A stretch of 64,000 bases of DNA from Sphingopyxis sp. LK2115 (GTDB lineage: Bacteria; Pseudomonadota; Alphaproteobacteria; Sphingomonadales; Sphingomonadaceae). The position numbers and the translations under genes are program-made. The notes below the pieces were generated by a model, which saw only the letters and a program-made list of their open reading frames with translations, did not search any database and was not told the DNA's origin. The DNA lies in assembly GCF_014595975.1 (NCBI RefSeq), contig NZ_JABWGQ010000040.1, forward strand, positions 30,802 to 94,801, written 5' to 3'. Shown one piece after another: positions 46,623-62,002 of this stretch (positions are counted from its first letter, which is position 1; each line of letters starts with the position of its first letter).

Positions 46623-47882
46623 TCAGCCGCATTCCGCGGCGCGGGCGAGCAGCCATTCGCGCTCGCGCTCGTTGGCCGACAGCGCGGCCGCGGCCTCGAA
46701 CGCGCCTCGCGCCTCCGCCCTTCGCCCGGCGCGCAGCAGGAAATCGCCGCGCGCCGCAGGCAGCGGGGCATAGTTGCGCAGCGCCGCTTCGTCGGCGATC
46801 GCATCGACCAGCTTCAATCCCGCTTCGGGGCCGAACGCCATGCTGTGCGCAACCGCGCGGTTGAGCTCGACCACCGGCGATGGCATCACCTGCCCCAGCC
46901 GGTCGTAAAGTGCGGCGATGCGCCGCCAGTCGGTGTCCTCGGCGCGTAGCGCCCGCGCGTGACACGCCGCAAGCGCCGCCTGCAACGCATAGGGTCCGTC
47001 GGCGCCGCCCAGCGCCTCGACCTGCGCCAGCCTGTTGAGCCCGCGGCGGATCAGGAGCTGGTCCCAGCGCGCCCGGTTCTGCGCGGTCAGCGGCACGAAC
47101 CTGCCGTCCGGCGCGGCGCGCGCCGTCAGCCGCGACGCCTGAATCTCCATCAGCGCCAACAGGCCCAGCACTTCGGGTTCGCCCGGCATCAGCCCCGCCA
47201 GGATGCGCCCCAGCCGCTGCGCCTCTGCGCACAGCGGGGGCCGCACCAGCGACGGTCCGGCAGTCGCGGCATAGCCTTCGTTGAAAATCAGATAGACAAC
47301 CTCCAGCACCGATGGCAGCCGCGCCGCCAGCTCGGCGCCGCGCGGCACCTCGAACGCCACGCCGGCGTTGGCGATCGCCTTCTTGGCGCGGGTGATGCGG
47401 GCCGCAATCGCCGCCTCGTTCGACAGGAAGGCGCGGGCGATCTCTTCGACCGTCAGCCCGCCGACCAGCCGCAGCGTCAGGGCGGCGCGCGCTTCGGGCG
47501 AAATCACGGGATGACAGGCGGCGAAGATGAGGCCGAGCAACTCGTCGCCCAGCGGATCGTCCAGCGCCGCTTCCATGGCCTCCGCGCTCATGCCCTGCTC
47601 CTCGTCGCGTTCGCGGGCGATCTCGGCATGCTTGCGTCGCTGCATCACGGTGCGGCGGATACCGTCGATCGCGCGCCGCTTCGCCGCGGCCATCAGCCAG
47701 GCGCCAGCATTGGCCGGAACGCCGCTTTTCGGCCATTCGGTCAGCGCGACAAGCAGCGCATCCTGCGCCAGCTCCTCCGCCCGGTCGACATCGCGGGTCA
47801 TGCGGGCAAGGCCTGCGATCAGCCTTGCCCGCTCGATCCGGAAAACCGCCTCGATCGCCCGATGGGTGTCATCCGTCGCCAT
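46623..47882 (-). CDS. ECF sigma factor with C-terminal TPR-like domain (ECF42 type)
   Basis: 419 residues. Region 2 (VFRIERARLIAGLARMTRDVDRAEELAQDALLVALTEWP...AWLMAAAKRRAIDGIRR), region 4 (RAALTLRLVGGLTVEEIARAFLSNEAAIAARITRAKKAI), then a long DUF6596/TPR-like domain (FNEGYAAT..., NRARWDQLLIRRGLNRLAQ..., PVVELNRAVAHSMAFGPEAGLKLVD). This plus an adjacent YCII/DGPF-domain gene is the ECF42 arrangement, where the C-terminal domain rather than an anti-sigma factor is thought to control activity. The ATG at 47882 starts MATDDTHRAIEAVFRIE. Confidence 0.92.
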   Translation of the reverse strand: MATDDTHRAIEAVFRIERARLIAGLARMTRDVDRAEELAQDALLVALTEWPKSGVPANAGAWLMAAAKRRAIDGIRRTVMQRRKHAEIARERDEEQGMSAEAMEAALDDPLGDELLGLIFAACHPVISPEARAALTLRLVGGLTVEEIARAFLSNEAAIAARITRAKKAIANAGVAFEVPRGAELAARLPSVLEVVYLIFNEGYAATAGPSLVRPPLCAEAQRLGRILAGLMPGEPEVLGLLALMEIQASRLTARAAPDGRFVPLTAQNRARWDQLLIRRGLNRLAQVEALGGADGPYALQAALAACHARALRAEDTDWRRIAALYDRLGQVMPSPVVELNRAVAHSMAFGPEAGLKLVDAIADEAALRNYAPLPAARGDFLLRAGRRAEARGAFEAAAALSANEREREWLLARAAECG

Positions 47883-47922
47883 GCACAAGGGCTAGAAGCG
47901 CATCGCGCCGCGGGCAAGACAA

Positions 47923-48354
47923 TCAGCGTTTTGCAAGCTTTTCGCCTACCCCATCGTGGATCTCGGCGGCCTCGGGCGGGATAAGGTCGGCGAAATCCTC
48001 CATCTCGTAGAGCGGACGGATCTCGATCTCGCTCGGACCGAACATCGGGTTGGGGCAACGCTTTACCCATTCCACGGCTTCGTCCATGTCCTTGACTTCC
48101 CAAAGCCAATATCCGGCGACCAGTTCGCGCGTTTCGGCGAAGGGGCCGTCGATCACCGTGCGGCTGGGGCCGTCGAACGCGACGCGCTTGCCGAACGACG
48201 ATGGTTTCAGGCCGTCGCCGGCGACCAGCACCCCGGCATTGACCAGCTCTTCGTTGAACTTGCCCATGTCGACGAACATCTGGCTAAGCTGGGGCGAAGG
48301 CGTCATGCCCTTTTCGCTGTCCTCGGTCGCCTTTACGAACACCATCACACGCAT
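47923..48354 (-). CDS. YCII-related (DGPF) domain protein
   Basis: 143 residues. MRVMVFVKATEDSEKG start, central GKRVAFDGPSRTVIDGPFAETRELVAGYWLWEV with the DGPF signature, and VEWVKRCPNPMFGPSEIEIRPLYEMEDF. It lies 40 bp upstream of the ECF sigma gene on the same strand, the standard partner of ECF42 sigma factors. Biochemical role unknown. Confidence 0.93.
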   Translation of the reverse strand: MRVMVFVKATEDSEKGMTPSPQLSQMFVDMGKFNEELVNAGVLVAGDGLKPSSFGKRVAFDGPSRTVIDGPFAETRELVAGYWLWEVKDMDEAVEWVKRCPNPMFGPSEIEIRPLYEMEDFADLIPPEAAEIHDGVGEKLAKR

Positions 48355-48516
48355 TGGTCATCTCCTTCTTAGCGGGGCCAACGGCGGCCTCCTGTGCTGA
48401 CGACGAACGAACCCGACCGGAATCGACACATGGTCGAAAAAAATCTTCGGCGCTCCACTGGCCGTTATCGCGGACCATTGCAGCGGCGGCGATTACCTGC
48501 CGGATGGTCGCCCCGA

Positions 48517-48842
48517 TCATGCCGCTTCGGTCAGCGATCCCGGCGTCGAAACGGACTGGCGATAGCCGTGGGGCGACAGGCCGATCAGACGGGGAAACAA
48601 GCTTGCGGAAGGCCCCCGCATCCGCATAGCCGACGCTCCACGCGATCCGGTCCACCAGGCGCCGCGTGAACGCCAGCAGATCGAGCACCCCGCCAACGCA
48701 CAGATGCCGGACATATTCGGCCGGCGTCATCCCCGCCGCCGCTTTGAAGCGTCGCTGAACGGCCCGCTCTTCCATCCCGGCCTCGCCCGCCATTTCGGCG
48801 ACCAGCAAGACATGCCCCGGTGCCTGCGAAGCGTCGTCGGGG
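48517..48842 (-). pseudogene. AraC/GlxA-type regulator remnant (C-terminal HTH, frameshifted)
   Basis: One frame gives HVLLVAEMAGEAGMEERAVQRRFKAAAGMTPAEYVRHLCV...RLVDRIAWSVGYADAGAFRK, the double helix-turn-helix of GlxA-type AraC regulators. A neighbouring frame then continues SLFPRLIGLSPHGYRQSV to a stop at 48517. The N-terminal DJ-1/PfpI-like domain is missing: the fragment begins at the rpoC terminator. Deletion plus frameshift make this a remnant. Confidence 0.75.
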
Positions 48843-48850
48843 TGTGCCGT

Positions 48851-48883
48851 AAAAAAGCCCCGCCGGAGCGATCCGGCGGGGCT
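48851..48883 (-). terminator. Rho-independent terminator of rpoBC
   Basis: AGCCCCGCCGGA (48856-48867) and TCCGGCGGGGCT (48872-48883) are a perfect 12-bp stem with a 4-base loop, followed on the minus strand by a run of T (48851-48856). It ends 29 bases past the rpoC stop. Confidence 0.92.
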
Positions 48884-48911
48884 TGTCTCTGGCCTGTGGC
48901 CGCTAGGGGGC

Positions 48912-53189
<4,278 letters not shown>

Positions 53190-53206
53190 AATCTGGCTCC
53201 ACTCTT

Positions 53207-53231
53207 CCCCCTTCGCGGCAAGCGAAGGGGG
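53207..53231. promoter_or_regulatory. Hairpin between rpoB and rpoC
   Basis: CCCCCTTCGC (53207-53216) and GCGAAGGGGG (53222-53231) form a perfect 10-bp stem with a 5-base loop in the 54-base rpoB-rpoC gap. No T-run follows on the minus strand, so it is more likely an RNA processing or stability element than a terminator. Confidence 0.6.
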
Positions 53232-53243
53232 TGAGGAAAAATC

Positions 53244-57422
<4,179 letters not shown>

Positions 57423-57600
57423 AAGAGATTGTCTCGCCTTGATAAAATGACTCGCGAGCGCAGAAGAGACGCAAAAAGGCCGCAGGCAACCGTTGCCGGT
57501 TTACCGCAGCTTCTTGACGCATCCCGAAATCCCCGCCGCCCTATCCGTACAGCCCGCCGCGCAAAGTCAGGCTCTATCTCGGACGAAGGGGTATGGACGC

Positions 57601-57629
57601 CATATAGGATTTGGCGCACGTCGAGTCAA
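57601..57629 (-). promoter_or_regulatory. Promoter of rpoBC
   Basis: On the minus strand TTGACT and TATATG are separated by exactly 17 bases, close to the sigma-70-type consensus. Transcription would start near 57594, leaving a leader of about 170 bases before the rpoB ATG. The rest of 57423-57764 shows no gene. Confidence 0.75.
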
Positions 57630-57719
57630 CGGCCGGGGCCTGGGCGCTGGAGGTCAGCGCAAGCAGTTTGCGGCCTCTTCCCCACGGCCCCTTGCGCTCG
57701 CATCCCAAATGCGTCACAT

Positions 57720-57737
57720 CTTTACGTGAACGTAAAG
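57720..57737. promoter_or_regulatory. Operator-like palindrome before the enoyl-CoA hydratase gene
   Basis: CTTTACG-TGAA-CGTAAAG is a perfect 7-bp inverted repeat with a 4-base centre, 27 bases upstream of the ATG. Palindromes of the TTTACGT...ACGTAAA type precede acyl-CoA catabolic genes in many proteobacteria and are bound by MerR (LiuR-like) or TetR regulators; which one acts here is inference. Confidence 0.6.
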
Positions 57738-57764
57738 GTAAAGCCCCAGCGAGAGGATGTTTCC

Positions 57765-58568
57765 ATGACCGACCTGCCCGCCTTCGACACGATCAGGCTC
57801 GATTTCGCCGACGCCGTCGCGACCATCACGCTCAACCGCCCCGATCGGCTCAATTCGATGCCGCCCGCGATGGCGGACGATATCCGCGCGGCGCTCGATC
57901 ATTTGCCGGGGCTTGGCGCGCGCGCACTGCTGATCACCGGGGCGGGACGCGGTTTCTGTTCGGGCGCCGATCTGGCGGGCGATCGTTCGGGCGGCGCCGT
58001 TGGCGGCGGGGCGCGAAGCCGCAATGCGTTGCGCGGTCATTATAACCCGATGCTGCTCGCGCTCGCGAACCTCGATATTCCCGTCGTCGTCGCGGTCAAC
58101 GGCCCTGCTGCAGGGGTGGGGTGCAGCTTCGCGCTGTCGGGCGACTTCACCATCGCGGGCAAGAGCGCCTATTTCCTTCAGGCTTTCGTCAATATCGGTC
58201 TGGTGCCCGACGGCGGGTCATCATGGCTGCTGCCGCGTCTGGTCGGTGTGCCGCGCGCGTTGCAGATGATGATGCTGGGCGAGAAGATCGGCGCCGAACA
58301 GGCGGCCGACTGGGGCATGATCTATAAATGCGTCGATGACGGCGAGTTGATGGCCGAGGCCAGGACCCTGGCCGCCCGCCTCGCCAACGGTCCGACGATC
58401 GCGCTGGGCACAATGCGCAAGGTCTTGCGCGACGGATTGTCACAGGATTTCGCGACCACGCTGGATGCCGAGGCCAAGGGCCAGTTCATCGCGGGCGGCA
58501 CCGCCGACGCGATGGAGGGCATCATGGCGTTCCAGCAAAAGCGCAAGACCGAGTTCAAGGGGAAGTAA
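57765..58568 (+). CDS. Enoyl-CoA hydratase/isomerase family protein
   Basis: 267 residues of the crotonase fold. ATITLNRPDRLNSMPPAMADDIRAAL, oxyanion-hole GRGFCSGADLAG and NGPAAGVGCSFALSGDFTIAGKSAYFLQAFVNIGLVPDGGSSWLLPRLVG; the second catalytic position is PDGGSS, as in PaaG-type isomerase/hydratase members. The likely role is beta-oxidation or aromatic acyl-CoA breakdown. Divergent from rpoB and preceded by an operator-like palindrome. Confidence 0.92.
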   Translation: MTDLPAFDTIRLDFADAVATITLNRPDRLNSMPPAMADDIRAALDHLPGLGARALLITGAGRGFCSGADLAGDRSGGAVGGGARSRNALRGHYNPMLLALANLDIPVVVAVNGPAAGVGCSFALSGDFTIAGKSAYFLQAFVNIGLVPDGGSSWLLPRLVGVPRALQMMMLGEKIGAEQAADWGMIYKCVDDGELMAEARTLAARLANGPTIALGTMRKVLRDGLSQDFATTLDAEAKGQFIAGGTADAMEGIMAFQQKRKTEFKGK

Positions 58569-58573
58569 TAAAC

Positions 58574-58653
58574 TCGTCGCCCCCGCGCAGGCGAGCGTCG
58601 CTGTCGGCCTTGCGCCGCAGCTCCCGCGCCCCCCGCCTTCGCGGGGGCGACGG
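58574..58653. repeat. Composite GC-rich palindromic repeat
   Basis: cgtcgcccccgcgcaggcg, gtcgctgtcggccttgcgcc and ccccccgccttcgcgggggcgacggg in series: the same composite layout as 23729-23813. Its segment 58603-58616 matches DNA inside truB. It lies between the convergent enoyl-CoA hydratase and HD-domain genes. Confidence 0.7.
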
Positions 58654-58659
58654 GCCAGC

Positions 58660-59262
58660 CTAGGCCGCCGTTTCCCCGGCCATCACCTTTTTGTAGATGC
58701 TGGTGCGCGGATAGGAGCAAAGCCGCATCACCATCGGCTCGAAAAACTCCAGCGGCTCGCTGTCATAATCGGGGTCGAACGCCGGGGCGTCATATTTTTC
58801 GCAGAATTCGGCGCAGGCATCATAATAGGGATGATCCCTGAACTGGTCGCGCATGTCGCGATCCAGGCCGATGTAATGAAAGAAATAATGCCCCTGGAAG
58901 ATGCCGTGATGCTGGACGATCCAGAGATTCTCCTCTGACAGAAAGGGCTTCAGGATCGCCGCCGCGACGTCGGGATGGTTGAACGCGCCCAGCGTGTCGC
59001 CGATGTCGTGGAGCAGCGCCATCACGACATATTCCTCGTCGCGGCCGTCCCGATGCGCGCGCGTCGCGGTTTGCAGACAATGTTCGAGCCGGTCCACGGG
59101 AAAACCGCCATAATCGCCGCCGAGCAGCTTCAGATGATCGAGGATGCGCTTGCCATTCTGCGGCGCGAACAGCTTTTGCTCGCGCGCGATGATGTCCCAG
59201 TCTTCCTGCGTCCCGTCGATCATCGACCGAAAGGTGGCGTGGTCGTGCGTCATGTCGGTCAT
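58660..59262 (-). CDS. HD-domain protein (PhnZ-like)
   Basis: 200 residues. Metal ligands: His61 in LEHCLQTATRAHRDG, His85-Asp86 in ALLHDIGD, and His residues in WIVQHHGIFQGHYFFHY. The pattern of HD plus HHGIFQGYY-like motif places it near the PhnZ/myo-inositol-oxygenase-like branch, whose members are mixed-valence diiron oxygenases, rather than nucleotide phosphohydrolases. The substrate is unknown; no phosphonate genes lie nearby. AAGGAGAGG precedes the ATG. Confidence 0.85.
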   Translation of the reverse strand: MTDMTHDHATFRSMIDGTQEDWDIIAREQKLFAPQNGKRILDHLKLLGGDYGGFPVDRLEHCLQTATRAHRDGRDEEYVVMALLHDIGDTLGAFNHPDVAAAILKPFLSEENLWIVQHHGIFQGHYFFHYIGLDRDMRDQFRDHPYYDACAEFCEKYDAPAFDPDYDSEPLEFFEPMVMRLCSYPRTSIYKKVMAGETAA

Positions 59263-59330
59263 GGCAGCCTCTCCTTGTCGACCACCAGTCTACGACATTC
59301 GTTTCGGTTTGCAACGCTATGTCGCGCACC

Positions 59331-60041
59331 TCATTCGGGAGCGTAGGTCACACCATATTTCAGCGCTTCGTCGAGCGTCAGGCACCGCCGCGTCGACTTA
59401 TTGTCCTCGCTGGCAACCGCCTGCTGGCGATACATGATCTCGGTCAGCAATTTGCGGGAGATTCCCATTCGGATAAGAAAATCATTATCCTCGCTGGCCA
59501 GCAGGGCCGAGTCCTGTTCGATATCGCCGATAAGCTCGCGCGTCGCGTCGGTGCCCAGCGCGACGCTCATGTCGATCGCCGCCCGGTCACCGGTTCGCGT
59601 GAACATATGCACCATGAAGACGCCGCCGGGATCGATCACGCGCGGCTGTCCCCCCATGAAAACGAAATTGCACGCGCTAAAACAAGCCCAGCCGCTCGGA
59701 ATGCGCGTCGCCAGCCCCATGTTCGACCGGATAATGCGCCCTGCAGCATTGCCGGCGCGGGCATCGCCGCCCGGCGAACGCAGCCAGATTTCGCCGACGT
59801 CGGGGTTGGCCTTGAGCGCGGCCGCAAGACGGTCGGGCAGGCCAGGATCGACACGCCCCTCTGCCAACATCACCTTTATGCCGCCGCGCCTTTCGATCGT
59901 CAGCTTCATGGTGGGATTGTCGGACCAGTTGGGGTTCAGCGGACAGGTCGGATTGACCGGATCCGTCCCGGTCGCCCCGGTCGCGCCGACGAGCGCCGCC
60001 GCCGCGAGACCCAGCCGCGCGGCTTTATGCCGCCAGGACAT
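59331..60041 (-). CDS. Secreted ClpP/crotonase-fold protein (COG3904-like)
   Basis: 236 residues with a signal-like N-terminus (AARLGLAAAALVGATGATG). Core: LRSPGGDARAGNAAGRIIRSNMGLATRIPSGWACFSACNFVFMGGQPRVIDPGGVFMVHMFT, in which Ser121 (FSAC) and His144 (VHMF) occupy the positions of the ClpP-like catalytic pair. Predicted periplasmic serine hydrolase of unknown substrate. Its start overlaps the end of the upstream secreted-protein gene by 17 bp. Confidence 0.78.
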   Translation of the reverse strand: MSWRHKAARLGLAAAALVGATGATGTDPVNPTCPLNPNWSDNPTMKLTIERRGGIKVMLAEGRVDPGLPDRLAAALKANPDVGEIWLRSPGGDARAGNAAGRIIRSNMGLATRIPSGWACFSACNFVFMGGQPRVIDPGGVFMVHMFTRTGDRAAIDMSVALGTDATRELIGDIEQDSALLASEDNDFLIRMGISRKLLTEIMYRQQAVASEDNKSTRRCLTLDEALKYGVTYAPE

Positions 60042-60594
60042 AACGCGACTCGCCCGGTCCCTTGCACATACGTTTGGTGACGCGCGTTTCCTCACCCTCG
60101 ACAATGATGAAGTCGTTGACATTCATACATTTGCGACCACCGCGTTCGTCGCTGATCGACGCCACGGTCGACGACCCGCTGACGTTGGGGCGCGTTTCGC
60201 TCGTCCAGTTCGCGGTCGCGCCGACCGCTTCGCCGCGCGTGACCTCCTCGGTCGCCGCGGCTGCCTGTACCTGTTCGGCGGGGTCAAGGCGACAGGCGAT
60301 CGCATCGGTCAGCGTCCCGCTTACCTCCGCAATCGGCACATAGGAATAAACGCCCGCCTTGCTCGCCGCGTCGCCGACCGCATCGCTGATGACGTTGCCC
60401 AGAATGCTGCGGCCGATGCTGCTGCCCTTCTTGCCCTTGGGACAGCCGCCATTGTCCTCCTCGCTCGGCGTCGGCGCCGGCGTCGTCACCTTGCGCAAGA
60501 GGCTGCCGAACTGCGCCTGGGCGGGTGTGATCGCCAGCAGGCAGGCCGCAAGCACCGCGGGGGTCGCCAGGATTTTACGCATCATCTGTCTCAT
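60025..60594 (-). CDS. Secreted hypothetical protein
   Basis: 189 residues. Signal peptide ending ITPAQAQ, then a Gly/Ser/Ala-rich middle with SIGRSILGNVISDAVGDAASKAG and a conserved-looking C-terminus GGRKCMNVNDFIIVEGEETRVTKRMCKGPGESRYVL, whose two cysteines may pair. No family named. The ATG at 60594 was taken; ATGs at 60585 and 60582 are alternatives. It overlaps the COG3904-like gene downstream, so the two may act together in the periplasm. Confidence 0.75.
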   Translation of the reverse strand: MRQMMRKILATPAVLAACLLAITPAQAQFGSLLRKVTTPAPTPSEEDNGGCPKGKKGSSIGRSILGNVISDAVGDAASKAGVYSYVPIAEVSGTLTDAIACRLDPAEQVQAAAATEEVTRGEAVGATANWTSETRPNVSGSSTVASISDERGGRKCMNVNDFIIVEGEETRVTKRMCKGPGESRYVLAA

Positions 60595-60733
60595 CCTGTT
60601 CCGCGCCCGCGACCGGGCAGTCACGCAACCCCTATCGGCGAATCATGCCACCCGCTGTGATTTTCATCAACCATGCAACTTATCTCATCCAGACAGGTTG
60701 AATTAGAGGGCATAATGTCACAGTAACGCCGCC

Positions 60734-61174
60734 ATGCTCTCGCAAAAGACCCGCTATACGATACGCGCGTTCCAGCATCTTGCCGATCACTGGGGCAAGG
60801 GACAGGTGCAGCTTGCGGACATTGCCGAGGCGCAGAATATCCCGCCAAAGTTCCTGACCGTGATCCTGTCCGAAATGGCGCGCGAGGGGCTTTTGATTTC
60901 GCAGCGCGGGCGCGACGGCGGTTACCAGCTCGCCCTGCCGCCGGTCGACATCAGCTATGGCGATCTGGTCCGCCTGACGCGCGGGTCGCTGGCGCTCGTC
61001 CCCTGCGCCGCGCGCAACGCGCATGAACATTGCAAAAATTGCCTTCCCGAAGCCGAATGCCGGTTGCGCAGCCTGATGCTGAAGGTACGCGACGACACCG
61101 CGTCGGTGCTGGACCGCATCACGCTCGCTGACCCGATCGCGCTGGAACCCGTTTTCGAGGAGTCGGCGGGCTAG
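60734..61174 (+). CDS. Rrf2 family transcriptional regulator
   Basis: 146 residues. Winged helix SQKTRYTIRAFQHLADHWGKGQVQLADIAEAQNIPPKFLTVILSEMAREGLLISQRGRDGGYQLAL, then a cysteine cluster C91, C100, C103 and C109 suited to an Fe-S cluster, as in IscR, NsrR or RsrR/CymR relatives. It probably senses redox, NO or sulfur status. Targets are unknown; no Fe-S assembly genes are adjacent. Confidence 0.92.
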   Translation: MLSQKTRYTIRAFQHLADHWGKGQVQLADIAEAQNIPPKFLTVILSEMAREGLLISQRGRDGGYQLALPPVDISYGDLVRLTRGSLALVPCAARNAHEHCKNCLPEAECRLRSLMLKVRDDTASVLDRITLADPIALEPVFEESAG

Positions 61175-61318
61175 AGGATTGCCAGTTCCGGTCGAAGGCG
61201 GCGTCTCTCTATATTGTCATCCCGGATCAAGTCCCGCGATGACGATTAAGCTGATTGGGGAAGTCCACTCCAGAACCGCCATCGCTGCCACGCCTTCCCG
61301 CCGACTCGCGAGCGGCAC

Positions 61319-61348
61319 AAAAAAGGCCCGCTTGCGCGGGCCTTTTTT
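61319..61348. terminator. Bidirectional Rho-independent terminator
   Basis: GGCCCGC-TTGC-GCGGGCC flanked by six A on the left and six T on the right. It serves the tRNA-Ala gene on the minus strand and possibly the Rrf2 gene on the plus strand. Confidence 0.9.
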
Positions 61349-61354
61349 GAAAAA

Positions 61355-61430
61355 TGGTGGAGCCTAGCGGGATCGAACCGCTGACCTCCTGCATGCCATG
61401 CAGGCGCTCTCCCAGCTGAGCTAAGGCCCC
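61355..61430 (-). tRNA. tRNA-Ala(GGC)
   Basis: 76 nt including an encoded CCA end. Acceptor GGGGCCT pairs with AGGCTCC (one G-T), D-arm GCTCAGCTGGGAGAGC, anticodon stem CCTGC/GCAGG with anticodon GGC at 61395-61397, and T-arm with GGTTCGATCC. Discriminator A. A terminator follows 7 bases after the 3' end. Confidence 0.97.
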
Positions 61431-61550
61431 GTGCCATTTCGTCGCGCGCCTGGGCGGCGCGACCGGGACGCCGCCTTTAGCAGCGCCGCCGGGTGATGCA
61501 AGGGGCGAAATCATCTTTCGACGAAGTTTTTGCCCCTCGCAAAAAACCGA

Positions 61551-61877
61551 TCAGCTTTCGTCGTCCTCGTCGTCGCCGGTCGCGACGCCCAGATCGTCGT
61601 CGCCGCCCAGATCGACGTCATTGTCGGGCGAATCGCTGTCCTCGTCAACATCGACGTCCAGATCCAGATCCTCGTCGGCCGCCACATCGTCCTTGGCGGA
61701 CTTGCCCGGCTTTTCCGCTTCCTCGAACGGCATCGGCTGCTTCGATTTCAGCACCGATTCCGGAATCCAGGCGTAACCGCAGTTGATGCAGGTCACCGGA
61801 TCCTCCTTGGTCAAATCATAGAATCGCGTGGCGCATTTCGGGCAGCTGCGTTTCGTGCCCCATTCAGCCTTGATCAT
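61551..61877 (-). CDS. FYDLN-acid family protein (TIGR02300)
   Basis: 108 residues. The N-terminus MIKAEWGTKRSCPKCATRFYDLTKEDPVTCINC has two CxxC pairs (a zinc ribbon) and the FYDL signature. The C-terminus is almost entirely Asp, Glu, Val and Gly (LDLDVDVDEDSDSPDNDVDLGGDDD). Universal in alphaproteobacteria, function unknown. GAGG lies before the ATG at 61877; an ATG at 61895 is rejected. Divergent from aroA. Confidence 0.93.
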   Translation of the reverse strand: MIKAEWGTKRSCPKCATRFYDLTKEDPVTCINCGYAWIPESVLKSKQPMPFEEAEKPGKSAKDDVAADEDLDLDVDVDEDSDSPDNDVDLGGDDDLGVATGDDEDDES

Positions 61878-62002
61878 AAACGCCTCATAATCCATTGAAA
61901 ACAGGATAAAAATATCGGAAGAGCGACGGCACCTGAATAGCTATCCGCCAAATCGGCGAGCGCCTTGCCAGATTGCAAGGCCGCTGTCAAAAGCCGCTCG
62001 CG

